Positions 7,167-14,903 of a stretch of 35,075 bases of DNA are shown in pieces. Origin of the DNA: DATKKM01 sp035542855 (GTDB lineage: Bacteria; Chloroflexota; Dehalococcoidia; SM23-28-2; RBG-16-64-32); contig DATKKM010000039.1 of NCBI GenBank assembly GCA_035542855.1, positions 1 to 35,075 of the forward strand. The letters run 5' to 3'. Below the pieces are notes generated by a model. It had not been told where the DNA came from, searched no databases, and saw nothing but the letters and a program-made list of their open reading frames with translations. Made by a program: the position numbers and the translations under genes. How positions within the stretch are numbered: the stretch's first letter is position 1; each line of letters opens with the position of its first letter.

Positions 7167-9881
7167 TTGCGAATCCCGCTCCTTGCTATAGCCCTCGTCG
7201 TCGTCGGGGTCCTGGCCTCCGCAACCGGGGGCGCACACATCGTCAGCGCTGCCCAGGCCAGCGTCGTCGTCGGTGACGCGGACTGCAATGCGTCCATCAA
7301 CGCCTTCGACGCGCTCGGCGTAATGCATCACACCTCGCAGCTGCCCCCCGACCCCGGCTGCGTCCAGCTGGCCGACGTCAACTGCGACGGCAACATCGAC
7401 CAGATGGACGCGGTGGAGCTGCTGCGCTACGCCGGCGGCCTGGGGCCGGGCGACATTCCCCAGGGCTGCGCGCAGATCGGCAGCGCCGCGGGACTGCCGC
7501 CGCTGTCCGTTGCCATCGACACGGGCATCTCGGTGCCGCCGGACATACCCGGCGTCGATGGCACGGGACCGGCCCGTTCGCTGGACGTGATCCAGGACGA
7601 GGACGGCAACCAGACCGTCTTCGTCGCCAACGAGCTGCTCATCGTCACAGACGACGCGAACGCGCTCAACGACTTCCTGGCCCGCTGGAACGCCACGCTG
7701 CTCAAGACCGTCAACCCGCGCGACTATGGCATCGACATGCCGAAGATCAACCTTGTGCACCTGGAGCCCAGCGGCCTGGACACCAGCCATATCTCGGACG
7801 ACCTGCGCCAGATCAACTCGCTCACCTGGGGCGACTTCGGCGTCTCCAGCGACGCCGCGGCGCAGCTGCTCGCCGTCGCAACCAGCGAGGCCGCGGGCGG
7901 CATGCAGCTGGACCTGAACTTCGTGATGCAGGGCGACACGTACGACCAGCGAGACGTGCACGAGGACTCCGCCGGCCCCGGCAACTGGAACCCCAACCCC
8001 TTCACCTGGACCTACATGAACCGCGGCAGCGTCCAGGACATCGGCGTCGGCGATGCCTGGCGCGCCCTCTCCGCCGCCGGCAAGCTGGGCAACAAGGTGC
8101 GCATCAGTATCCTGGACGGCGGCTTCGCCCCCAACCAGGACTTCCCCGCCGGCTACTCCGTGCACGGCAGCACCGGCGTGGAGAATCCGGCCACCTGCAC
8201 CGGCGGCACCCCCTGTCCCTGGCACGGGACTATGGTCACGGCCGCCGCCATGGGCGTCGTCAACAACGGCTACGGTGTCGCCGGCCCGGCCGGCCCCGTG
8301 GCGCAGGCCATCATCACCCAGAGCCCCTCGTCCGATATCCTGAGCTACCTGGAGTACATCTTCATCAACCTGCCGGCAACCGCCCTGGAGGCGCCGGACA
8401 TCATCAACATCAGCGCCGGCAGCGGGCTCGCCTCGGAGTGGTGCCTCACCGGCGTCTGCCACGCCATGGACGGCGTCATGATCGGCGTGCGGCACCTCGG
8501 CATGCTCGTCTTCGCCGCCGCCGGCAACGACGGCAAGAACGTCGACGAGCAGAAGTGCGTCGATCTCCTCCTCGACACTTACTGCTACGAGCGCACCACC
8601 TGGATCCCCTGCGAGCTGAGCGACGTGATCTGCGTCGGCGGTCTGGCCGATAACGACAACCACCGGCACTCCGCCTCCAACTGGGGCAGCGACTCCTCCG
8701 GTGACACCGTCGATATCTTCGGCCCGTTCGTGCAGTACCAGACGCCGATCCCCGGCAGCGGCATCAAGTTCGGCACCTGCGGCACCAGCTGCGCCACGCC
8801 GTTCGTCGCCGGTGTGGCCGGCCTCATCAAGGCCGCTGACCCCGGTCTTGGCCCAGACGATATCGAGGACATCCTCATGTCCACCGCGCACCACAACCCC
8901 ACCGGCGATTCGACTGTCCCCCGCTGGGTCGATGCCTACCACGCCGTCATCGCCGCCCTCGGCGGCAACGAGCCTCCGGAGGCCGAGATCGTTGGCTTGA
9001 GCGGGAACATCTACGGCGGCAACCCGCTCCAGGTGGAGTCCTACGTCACCGACCCGCAGGACCGCCCGACGCTCGCCGACCCCTGGACCGGCCAGCCGTC
9101 CGTTATCTGGACCGACTCGGTCGCGGGGCAAATCGGGACGGAGCCGGTGCTGCCCAGCGTCCTCTTCTCCTACGGCCCGCACACCGTCACCCTGACGGCC
9201 ACGGACAGCGGCGGCATGCACATCACGGACACCACCACCTTCAACGTCATCAACGACCCGCCGAACGTGCACATCGTCCAGCCGTCCGACGGGGCGAGCT
9301 ACTACACGACGCAGCCCGTCCACCTGAAGGCGGCGAGCAGCGACCTCAACTACGCCGACTTCAAGCTGCCGGACGCCGCCCTCAGCTGGTACCTCACCGC
9401 GCCCGGCGACGACTCCGATCGCTCCAACCTGCTGGGTCACGGCAAAGACCTGCTGATCAACATGCCGGCCCAGGGCGACTACGACTTCGTGCTCGTCGGC
9501 ACGGACGACCAGAACGTCTCCGCCACGGACGTTGCCTCCAACATCCACGTCGGGCCCATCCCAGCGAACCTGCCGCCGACGGCGGTCATCGATTCAATCG
9601 ATATCGATCACGCCTGCTTCAACGGGCCTCCGTATACGCTCACGTTCCACGGACACGCCACGGACCCGGAGGATGGCAGTCTCACAGGCAACAGCCTGGC
9701 CTGGTACAAGAGTAGCGATGGAATCGCCTGGACCTTCCTGGGTAACGGCGCCAATTTGACAATACCCAGCGTCAACGTTGGGTCTGGCCAGCCGTGGTAC
9801 ATCAGGCTCACTGCCACAGACAGCGGCAGCAGCAGCGGCTCCGACCAAACATACCCATTCGAGTTCGACTGCATAGCCTGA
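7167..9881 (+). CDS. secreted subtilisin-like serine protease with dockerin-like module
   Basis: This is an exported 904-residue protein. Residues 1-29 form a signal peptide. Residues 36-92 hold two dockerin-type calcium-binding repeats (GDADCNASINAFDAL and ADVNCDGNIDQMDAV, each followed by a short helix). About 95-300 is a linker or prodomain-like region. About 305-600 is a peptidase S8 domain with the triad Asp317 (ISILDGG), His353 (PWHGTMV) and Ser541 (CGTSCATPFVAG), and oxyanion Asn454 (AAGNDG). The residue after the catalytic Ser is Cys where Met is usual. The C-terminal 300 residues contain three Ig/PKD-like repeats, each opening near PP(E/N/T)A or PPNV. The TTG start is supported by TGAGGAGG. 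It stands as a single gene followed by a strong hairpin. The substrate is unknown. Confidence 0.9.
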   Translation: MRIPLLAIALVVVGVLASATGGAHIVSAAQASVVVGDADCNASINAFDALGVMHHTSQLPPDPGCVQLADVNCDGNIDQMDAVELLRYAGGLGPGDIPQGCAQIGSAAGLPPLSVAIDTGISVPPDIPGVDGTGPARSLDVIQDEDGNQTVFVANELLIVTDDANALNDFLARWNATLLKTVNPRDYGIDMPKINLVHLEPSGLDTSHISDDLRQINSLTWGDFGVSSDAAAQLLAVATSEAAGGMQLDLNFVMQGDTYDQRDVHEDSAGPGNWNPNPFTWTYMNRGSVQDIGVGDAWRALSAAGKLGNKVRISILDGGFAPNQDFPAGYSVHGSTGVENPATCTGGTPCPWHGTMVTAAAMGVVNNGYGVAGPAGPVAQAIITQSPSSDILSYLEYIFINLPATALEAPDIINISAGSGLASEWCLTGVCHAMDGVMIGVRHLGMLVFAAAGNDGKNVDEQKCVDLLLDTYCYERTTWIPCELSDVICVGGLADNDNHRHSASNWGSDSSGDTVDIFGPFVQYQTPIPGSGIKFGTCGTSCATPFVAGVAGLIKAADPGLGPDDIEDILMSTAHHNPTGDSTVPRWVDAYHAVIAALGGNEPPEAEIVGLSGNIYGGNPLQVESYVTDPQDRPTLADPWTGQPSVIWTDSVAGQIGTEPVLPSVLFSYGPHTVTLTATDSGGMHITDTTTFNVINDPPNVHIVQPSDGASYYTTQPVHLKAASSDLNYADFKLPDAALSWYLTAPGDDSDRSNLLGHGKDLLINMPAQGDYDFVLVGTDDQNVSATDVASNIHVGPIPANLPPTAVIDSIDIDHACFNGPPYTLTFHGHATDPEDGSLTGNSLAWYKSSDGIAWTFLGNGANLTIPSVNVGSGQPWYIRLTATDSGSSSGSDQTYPFEFDCIA

Positions 9882-9889
9882 CGAAAACG

Positions 9890-9924
9890 CCGGGGGAGCG
9901 CTCGTTCCGCGGGCGCTCCCCCGG
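9890..9924 (+). terminator. strong GC-rich hairpin, likely terminator of the protease gene
   Basis: CCGGGGGAGCGC (9890-9901) and GCGCTCCCCCGG (9913-9924) are perfect 12-bp complements around an 11-base loop. The hairpin starts 8 bases after the protease stop. There is no T-tract downstream, so it may act as a stabilising 3' end or a weak intrinsic terminator. Confidence 0.65.
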
Positions 9925-9965
9925 TCGCCAATCCAAGCGCCGGGCGTCGGCGTTTAACCTGACGT

Positions 9966-11963
9966 ATGACCGTTCGCCGGGCGCTCGTTCTGCTGGCCGT
10001 GGCCCTGGCCTTGCTCGCGCTCGCAGCCTGTGGCGGCGGATCTTCGGGCGGTGACCTGGCCAGCGGCGCTCCCTCCGGCTCGCCGCAGCCCGCGCCGGAG
10101 TTCGCCACCGGCCAGACGTGGTTCAACGTTGCCCAACCGTTGACCCTGCACGACCTGCGCGGGAAGGTGGTCCTGCTGGACTTCTGGACGCTGGGCTGCA
10201 TCAACTGCCAGCACACCGTGCCGGACTTCCAGCGCCTGGAGAACGAGTTCGGGGACGCCCTCGCCGTCATCGGCGTCCACTCCGGCAAGTATGACCGTGA
10301 GCACGACGACGACAGCATCCGCGAGGCTATCCTGCGCCTCGGCATCGATCACCCCGTGGTGAACGACCCCGACTTCGCGATCTGGAACGCCTACGGCGCC
10401 AACGCCTGGCCCACCCAGGCGCTCATCGACCCGGAAGGCAACTACTACGGCAGCCGCTCCGGCGAAGGCGTGTACGACGCGCTGGAGGGCCCGATCAAGA
10501 AGCTGATCGCCGACTTCGACGGCAGGGGCGAGATCGACCGCACGCCCATCCCGATAGACCTGGAGGCCGCACCCATCGCCTCCGCCTTCCTCAAGTTCCC
10601 CGGCGCCGTCCTCGCCGACGAAGCCGGCGGCCGCCTCTTCATCGCCGACTCCGGCAACAACCGCATCCTCGTCGCCGGGCTGGACGGCGCGTTGCAATCG
10701 GCCATCGGCAGCGGCGTAGAGGGGTGGGCGGACGGCCCCTCCGCGCAGGCGCAGTTCAACCAGCCGCAGGGCCTGGCGCTGTCGTTGGACGGGAACACCC
10801 TCTATGTGGCCGACACGCGCAACCACCGCATCCGCGCCGTGGACCTGGCCGCCGGGACGGTGACCACGATCGCCGGCACTGGGAAGCGGCTGGAGACCCT
10901 GCCCGCGCCTGGCGCTTCGCCACTCGACGTCGACCTGGCCAGCCCCTGGGGCATCCAGCCGGCCGGCGGCATCCTCTACATCGCAATGGCCGGCTCGCAC
11001 CAGCTCTGGACGCTGGACGTGGCGGCGAACGCCATCAGCGTGCTCGCCGGCACCGGCGCTGAGGGCATCGACGACGGGCCGCCGCTGGACGCGACGTTCG
11101 CCCAGCCCAGCGGCATCACCACAGACGGCACGAACCTCTTCTGGGTCGATCCCGAGTCCAGCTCCGTGCGCACGCTGCCGCTGGCCGGCGGGAACGTGAA
11201 GACGCTCGTCGGCAAAGGCCTGTTCGACTTCGGCGACGTCGACGGCCCGCCCGGCACGGCGCTGCTTGAGCACGCGCAGGGCATCGCCTACGGCAACGGC
11301 ACGCTCTACATCGCTGACACGTACAACCACAAGATCAAGACCGTCGACCCGGCGTCCGGCCAGGCGGCGACGGTCGCCGGTACGGGCGCCCAGGGTGACG
11401 CAGACGGCCCCGCGTCCACGGCCACCTTCGACGAGCCGGGCGGGTTGTCCTTCGCCGGCGGGCTGCTCTACATAGCCGACACCAACAACAACGCCCTCCG
11501 CACCTTCAACCCGCAGACCGGCGAAGTGGCGACGCTGCAGCTCTCGAACCTGGCTGTGGCAATGGGCTCCGCGTCCGGCCGCACGCTCAGGCAGTCCCTG
11601 ACGGCGGAGACCATCTCGCCTTCGGCCACGACGCTGCGCATCCGCATCCGCGCGCCGGAAGGGTACCACCTGAACAGCCTGGCGCCGTCCATGCTCACGC
11701 TATCGACCTCGAACGACCAGGCCGTGGCTCCGCAGCAGAGCACGGTGTCCTGGTCCACGGACGATCCGTCCGTGGAGGTGACGGCGCCTGTCACAGTCGC
11801 GGCCGGCCAGGCGATCGTCAGCGCGGCCGGCGACGTCTACTACTGCAAGCAGGGCGAAGACGCGCTCTGCCTGATCGACCGGATCGACATCGCGCTGCCG
11901 CTGACGGTTGCGGACGGCGCGGCGGACACAGAGGCCGTCCTGGACTACGAGCTGCCGCAGTAG
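9966..11963 (+). CDS. NHLRC2-like lipoprotein: thioredoxin-like domain plus NHL-repeat propeller
   Basis: This 665-residue protein has a lipoprotein signal (LALAAC, lipidated Cys22), so it is anchored outside the membrane. About residues 45-185 form a TlpA/AhpC-like thioredoxin domain with the redox motif CINC (Cys78, Cys81) in DFWTLGCINCQHTVPDF. About 195-525 hold five or so NHL repeats, each with an IADT(Y/N)N-type turn and GTG or GTGAQGxxDGP loops, which should form a beta-propeller. A final beta-rich domain (about 540-665) carries a Cys pair in YYCKQGEDALCLID. Domain order and the CINC motif are those of animal NHLRC2 and its bacterial relatives. The biochemical role of that family is not established. 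It probably has its own promoter after the 9890-9924 hairpin. Confidence 0.88.
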   Translation: MTVRRALVLLAVALALLALAACGGGSSGGDLASGAPSGSPQPAPEFATGQTWFNVAQPLTLHDLRGKVVLLDFWTLGCINCQHTVPDFQRLENEFGDALAVIGVHSGKYDREHDDDSIREAILRLGIDHPVVNDPDFAIWNAYGANAWPTQALIDPEGNYYGSRSGEGVYDALEGPIKKLIADFDGRGEIDRTPIPIDLEAAPIASAFLKFPGAVLADEAGGRLFIADSGNNRILVAGLDGALQSAIGSGVEGWADGPSAQAQFNQPQGLALSLDGNTLYVADTRNHRIRAVDLAAGTVTTIAGTGKRLETLPAPGASPLDVDLASPWGIQPAGGILYIAMAGSHQLWTLDVAANAISVLAGTGAEGIDDGPPLDATFAQPSGITTDGTNLFWVDPESSSVRTLPLAGGNVKTLVGKGLFDFGDVDGPPGTALLEHAQGIAYGNGTLYIADTYNHKIKTVDPASGQAATVAGTGAQGDADGPASTATFDEPGGLSFAGGLLYIADTNNNALRTFNPQTGEVATLQLSNLAVAMGSASGRTLRQSLTAETISPSATTLRIRIRAPEGYHLNSLAPSMLTLSTSNDQAVAPQQSTVSWSTDDPSVEVTAPVTVAAGQAIVSAAGDVYYCKQGEDALCLIDRIDIALPLTVADGAADTEAVLDYELPQ

Positions 11964-12019
11964 GCGACATAACTGCATCGTTCGCCGAGCATCCTGTAAC
12001 TAATGCCGAAAGCCCAGCG

Positions 12020-12049
12020 TCGATACATAAGTCAAGGACTACGTATCGA
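12020..12049 (+). repeat. inverted repeat covering the translation start of the LysM gene
   Basis: TCGATAC (12020-12026) and GTATCGA (12043-12049) are perfect 7-bp complements. They enclose AAGGA, the probable ribosome site, and reach the A of the start ATG. In RNA this could partly hide the start, or in DNA serve as an operator. The loop of 16 bases makes either only possible. Confidence 0.35.
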
Positions 12050-12915
12050 TGCTGCGATTTCTGCGCCTCGCCGCGCCTGCGGCGGTAAGCCTCCTTCTGC
12101 CCCTGGCCTTCGTCTCGGCGGCTTCGGGCCAGGTACGCCATGTCGTTGAGCCGGGCGATACGCTCTCCCACCTGGCGGAGGTCTACTCGACAAGCGTCGC
12201 CGACATCGTCGACCTCAACCACATCCCGAACCCGAACCTGATCTTCCCCGGGCAGGAGCTCCTCTTCCCCGGCGGCGACGACAACAGCGCCCCGGCGCCG
12301 GCCACCGGCGGCCAGTCCTACACGATCCAGCCCGGCGACACGCTCAGCGCCATCGCCGTTCATTTCGACGTCCCGATGGAGGCGATCCAGCAGGCCAACG
12401 GGATCGACAACCCCTCGCTGATCATCGCCGGCCACACCCTGACGATCCCGCAGCCAACGCCCGCCCCCACGCCCGCTCCGCTCCCCAAGCTGCAGTTCCC
12501 CCCGAAGCCCGACGACCCCGAGATCGAGTCGATCATCGAGCAGATGGCCGCGGAAGACGGCGTCTCGCCCAACCTGGTGAAGGCGGTGGCCACCGTTGAG
12601 AGCGCCTGGAACCAGGGCGCCGTCAGCAGCACCAACGCCCGCGGCGTGATGCAGATCATGCCCGGCACAGCCCAGTGGCTGGAGGACGAGGTCTTCCACA
12701 TGCAGCTCAACGAAGAGTCCAGCGCCTTCGACAACATCAAGATGGGCACGAAGTACCTGCAGCTGCTCCTCCAGGCCACCGGTGGCAACGACCACCTGGC
12801 CGTCGCCGCCTACTACCAGGGACTCGCCCCCACCCAGTCCGGCGTCTTCTACCCGGACACCGCCGACTACGTCGAAATGATCTTCCGCGTCCGCGACACT
12901 TACTGGCCGCAGTAG
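12049..12915 (+). CDS. LysM-containing lytic transglycosylase (SLT domain)
   Basis: This 288-residue exported enzyme should cut peptidoglycan. A signal peptide (about 1-27) is followed by two LysM modules (29-74 and 89-134), each with the (V/I)xPGDTLSxxA pattern, which bind glycan. A Pro/Thr-Ala linker (135-155) leads to a soluble lytic transglycosylase domain (about 156-280). The catalytic Glu184 lies in VESAWNQGAVS, followed by ARGVMQIMPGTAQWL and the NIKMGTKYLQLLL and AVAAYYQG motifs of the goose-lysozyme-like fold. The start ATG at 12049 has AAGGA about 10 bases upstream. It is transcribed alone or after the NHL gene. A hairpin follows. Confidence 0.92.
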   Translation: MLRFLRLAAPAAVSLLLPLAFVSAASGQVRHVVEPGDTLSHLAEVYSTSVADIVDLNHIPNPNLIFPGQELLFPGGDDNSAPAPATGGQSYTIQPGDTLSAIAVHFDVPMEAIQQANGIDNPSLIIAGHTLTIPQPTPAPTPAPLPKLQFPPKPDDPEIESIIEQMAAEDGVSPNLVKAVATVESAWNQGAVSSTNARGVMQIMPGTAQWLEDEVFHMQLNEESSAFDNIKMGTKYLQLLLQATGGNDHLAVAAYYQGLAPTQSGVFYPDTADYVEMIFRVRDTYWPQ

Positions 12916-12932
12916 GTTTGAGCGACGCTCCT

Positions 12933-12970
12933 CTCCGCTCAATCCTGAGGTTCACGAAGGATCAGCGGAG
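12933..12970 (+). terminator. hairpin after the LysM transglycosylase gene
   Basis: CTCCGCT (12933-12939) pairs with AGCGGAG (12964-12970), and inside it ATCCT (12942-12946) pairs with AGGAT (12958-12962), with a small asymmetric bulge and an 11-base loop. It begins 18 bases after the stop. No T-tract follows. Confidence 0.5.
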
Positions 12971-13009
12971 CCACTAACGACGGCCACACGGCATCCTGGA
13001 GGCCGCCTC

Positions 13010-13226
13010 TCAGCCGGACGCCTCCGCGATCTCGACGATACTGTCGCGCGCGAAGAGCGAATTGAACTTTTCGAGCGCGTTCGCTTTCGTCGCGGCACCG
13101 GCCTCCTCGTCAAGCAAGCCGGTCCGCCCCAATCGGGAGGAACTCGAGCGTCGCCAGCTGAATGCCGTAGGCGTTGCGGAGCGCCCGGGCGATGACCGCG
13201 TCCGCGAGGTTTGGTGGGTCCAGCAT
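13010..13226 (-). pseudogene. remnant of an aminoglycoside-phosphotransferase-like gene
   Basis: On the minus strand, an ATG at 13226 opens 38 codons that end at TGA (13112-13110). They read like the N-terminus of APH/spectinomycin-phosphotransferase-type kinases: LDPPNLADAVIARAL, then AYGIQLATLEFLPIGADR. In the next frame, from 13111 to the TGA at 13012-13010, 33 codons read like the C-terminal end of the same family: ALEKFNSLFARDSIVEIA. A full gene is about 900-1000 bp. Here only about 70 codons remain, so the kinase core (including HxxDxxxxN) is deleted and the two ends are joined out of frame. This fills most of the 12916-13244 gap. Assignment is by recognition of family ends and is not certain. 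Confidence 0.6.
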
Positions 13227-13244
13227 CAGGCGAGGCGGCGCACT

Positions 13245-13817
13245 CTACTGAGTCCCCGCGATCCCCAGCTCCTTCGCCACCGGCTTCAGCGCCTCGATCA
13301 CGAAGGCGATGTGCTCGTCCAGGCCGACGCCAAGCACGTCCGCGCCGTCCGTGATGTCCTCGCGGCGGACGGCGCGCGCGAACCCCTTGTCCTTCATCTT
13401 CTTCTTGACCGCTGCCACGTCCACCTCCTGAATGCTCTTGCCCGGCCGCACCAGAGCCACCGCCGTGATGAAGCCGGCCAGCTCGTCCACCGCGAAGATC
13501 GCGCGGTCCATCTTGTTCTCGCGAGTCACCCCCAGGTCGTCCAGGTAGAAGGCGTGACAGAGCACCGCGTGCACGATCTCCTCCGGCACACCGTGCTCGC
13601 GCAGGATCGGGGCGCCCTCCTTTGGGTGCTGCTGGGCGTTGGGGTGCATCTCGTAGTCGAAGTCGTGCAAGAGGCCAACGCAGCCCCACATCTCCTCGTC
13701 CTCGCCGTACTTGCGGGCGTAGGCGCGCATCGCCGCTTCCACGGCCAGCCCGTGCTTGCGCAGCGGCTCGGCCTTCGTGTACTGGCAGAGGATCTCCCAG
13801 GCCTCGTCTCGGTTCAT
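13245..13817 (-). CDS. HD-domain phosphohydrolase-like protein
   Basis: This 190-residue cytosolic protein has an HD fold. His22 lies in LRKHGLAVEAAM and the His51-Asp52 pair in VGLLHDFDYEMHP. A further HP/H cluster (MHPNAQQHPKEGA) and the AVLCHAF segment give the remaining metal ligands. Close relatives are annotated only as HD-domain or HDIG-like proteins. HD proteins hydrolyse nucleotides or cyclic nucleotides, but the substrate here cannot be told. The ATG at 13817 has GGAGGTGGC just upstream. It is divergent from ku, and a tandem repeat lies in the shared region. The APH remnant follows its stop. Confidence 0.85.
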   Translation of the reverse strand: MNRDEAWEILCQYTKAEPLRKHGLAVEAAMRAYARKYGEDEEMWGCVGLLHDFDYEMHPNAQQHPKEGAPILREHGVPEEIVHAVLCHAFYLDDLGVTRENKMDRAIFAVDELAGFITAVALVRPGKSIQEVDVAAVKKKMKDKGFARAVRREDITDGADVLGVGLDEHIAFVIEALKPVAKELGIAGTQ

Positions 13818-13852
13818 GGCGCCACCTCCGGGGCCAAGTTAGCCACAAGTGG

Positions 13853-13873
13853 ACACAGATTGTACACAGATTG
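13853..13873 (-). repeat. tandem direct repeat in the promoter region of the HD gene
   Basis: ACACAGATTG occurs at 13853-13862 and again at 13864-13873, giving an 11-bp period of about one helical turn. On the minus strand a perfect TTGACA (13891-13886) lies just upstream. Possible -10 hexamers TGTGTA (spacer 17) or TACAAT (spacer 21) fall inside the repeat, so a repressor bound here could control the HD gene. Confidence 0.4.
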
Positions 13874-14062
13874 GCGTCGGGGGCTTGTCAACGAATGCGA
13901 GAACGAGTTAACGGACCCTGCGCTTGGTCTGGTTACAATGCCATTCCATAATTCGCTGCGCCGCCGGCCATTCGTTGGCAGCTGCATAACCCGTCGCGTT
14001 TTCCCGCGTCTATACCTGCGGTAACATGGGTAATACTCGCCATAGACGAGAGGTGGACCACC

Positions 14063-14902
14063 ATGCCTAGATCGATCTGGAACGGCGTCATCAGCTTCGG
14101 GATGGTCAGCATCCCGGTCAAGCTCTACACAGCCACCGAAGACAAGGACATCAGCTTCAACCTCCTGCACAAGGAGTGTGGCACCCGCCTCAAGCAGCTC
14201 CGCTGGTGCCCCTACCACGAACGCGCCGTCGAATGGTCCGAGATCGCCCGCGGCTACGAGTACGCCAAGGACGAGTACGTGGTGATGACCGACGAGGACT
14301 TCGAGAAGCTGCCCCTGCCCAGCAAGCGCACCGTGGAGCTCTCCGCCTTCGTCGACGCCGGGCAGATCGACCCGATCTACTACCAGCGCACCTACTACCT
14401 GGAGCCGGAGGAGAAAGGCGTGAAACCGTACGCGCTCCTGATGAAGGCGCTCAGGGAGAAGGGGCTCACCGGCATCGCCAAGATCGCCATCCGCCACAAG
14501 GAGCAGCTCTGCGCCCTGCGGCCGATGGACGGCACGCTCGTCATCGAGACGCTGTACTACCCGGACGAGATCCGCGAAGTACCCAGCGAGATCGAGGACG
14601 TGAAGGTCACCTCCGCCGAGATGAAGATGGCCGAGGCGTTGATTGACCTCCTGCAGGCCGACTTCAAGCCGGAGGAGTACAAGGATGAATACCGGGAGGC
14701 GCTGCAGCAGGTGATCGACGCCAAGCTGGAGGGCCAGGAGATCGCCGAGCCGAAGGCCGCCAGGCCTGCCAAAGTCGTCGACCTGATGTCTGCGCTCAAG
14801 GCCAGCGTGGCCGCGGCCAAGAAATCGCGCGGCGCGCCGGCGGAGGAAGAGGAAGAGGAGCGCCCGGCCCGCCGCCGCAAAAAAGCCGCCGCCGCAGGCT
14901 AG
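14063..14902 (+). CDS. ku: non-homologous end-joining protein Ku
   Basis: Bacterial Ku forms a homodimeric ring that threads onto broken DNA ends and recruits LigD. The 279-residue protein opens with the family signature SIWNGVISFGMVSIPVKLY. It continues through FNLLHKECGTRLKQLRWC, YEYAKDEYVVMTDEDFE, YYQRTYYLEPE and MKMAEALIDLL, spanning the Ku core beta-barrel (about 1-245). The tail (250-279) is a Glu stretch followed by Arg/Lys-rich and Ala residues, the kind of basic extension that helps DNA binding in several bacterial Ku proteins. The ATG at 14063 follows GAGAGGTGG. It ends one base from the end of the convergent lipoprotein gene. ligD is 865 bp downstream on the same strand. Confidence 0.96.
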   Translation: MPRSIWNGVISFGMVSIPVKLYTATEDKDISFNLLHKECGTRLKQLRWCPYHERAVEWSEIARGYEYAKDEYVVMTDEDFEKLPLPSKRTVELSAFVDAGQIDPIYYQRTYYLEPEEKGVKPYALLMKALREKGLTGIAKIAIRHKEQLCALRPMDGTLVIETLYYPDEIREVPSEIEDVKVTSAEMKMAEALIDLLQADFKPEEYKDEYREALQQVIDAKLEGQEIAEPKAARPAKVVDLMSALKASVAAAKKSRGAPAEEEEEERPARRRKKAAAAG

Positions 14903-14903
14903 C

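Noticed and set aside
7125..9548. 807-codon minus-strand frame opposite the protease
   Set aside because: An antisense shadow of a GC-rich gene: composed of Val/Gly/Asp/Arg repeats with no domain, while the plus strand has a full protease.
13062..14024. 320-codon plus-strand frame across the HD gene
   Set aside because: Antisense to the HD gene and the APH remnant, with low-complexity composition. The minus strand has the HD motifs.
13921..14040. TACAAT and TAATAC hexamers upstream of ku
   Set aside because: No -35 hexamer at acceptable spacing was found, so no ku promoter is claimed.
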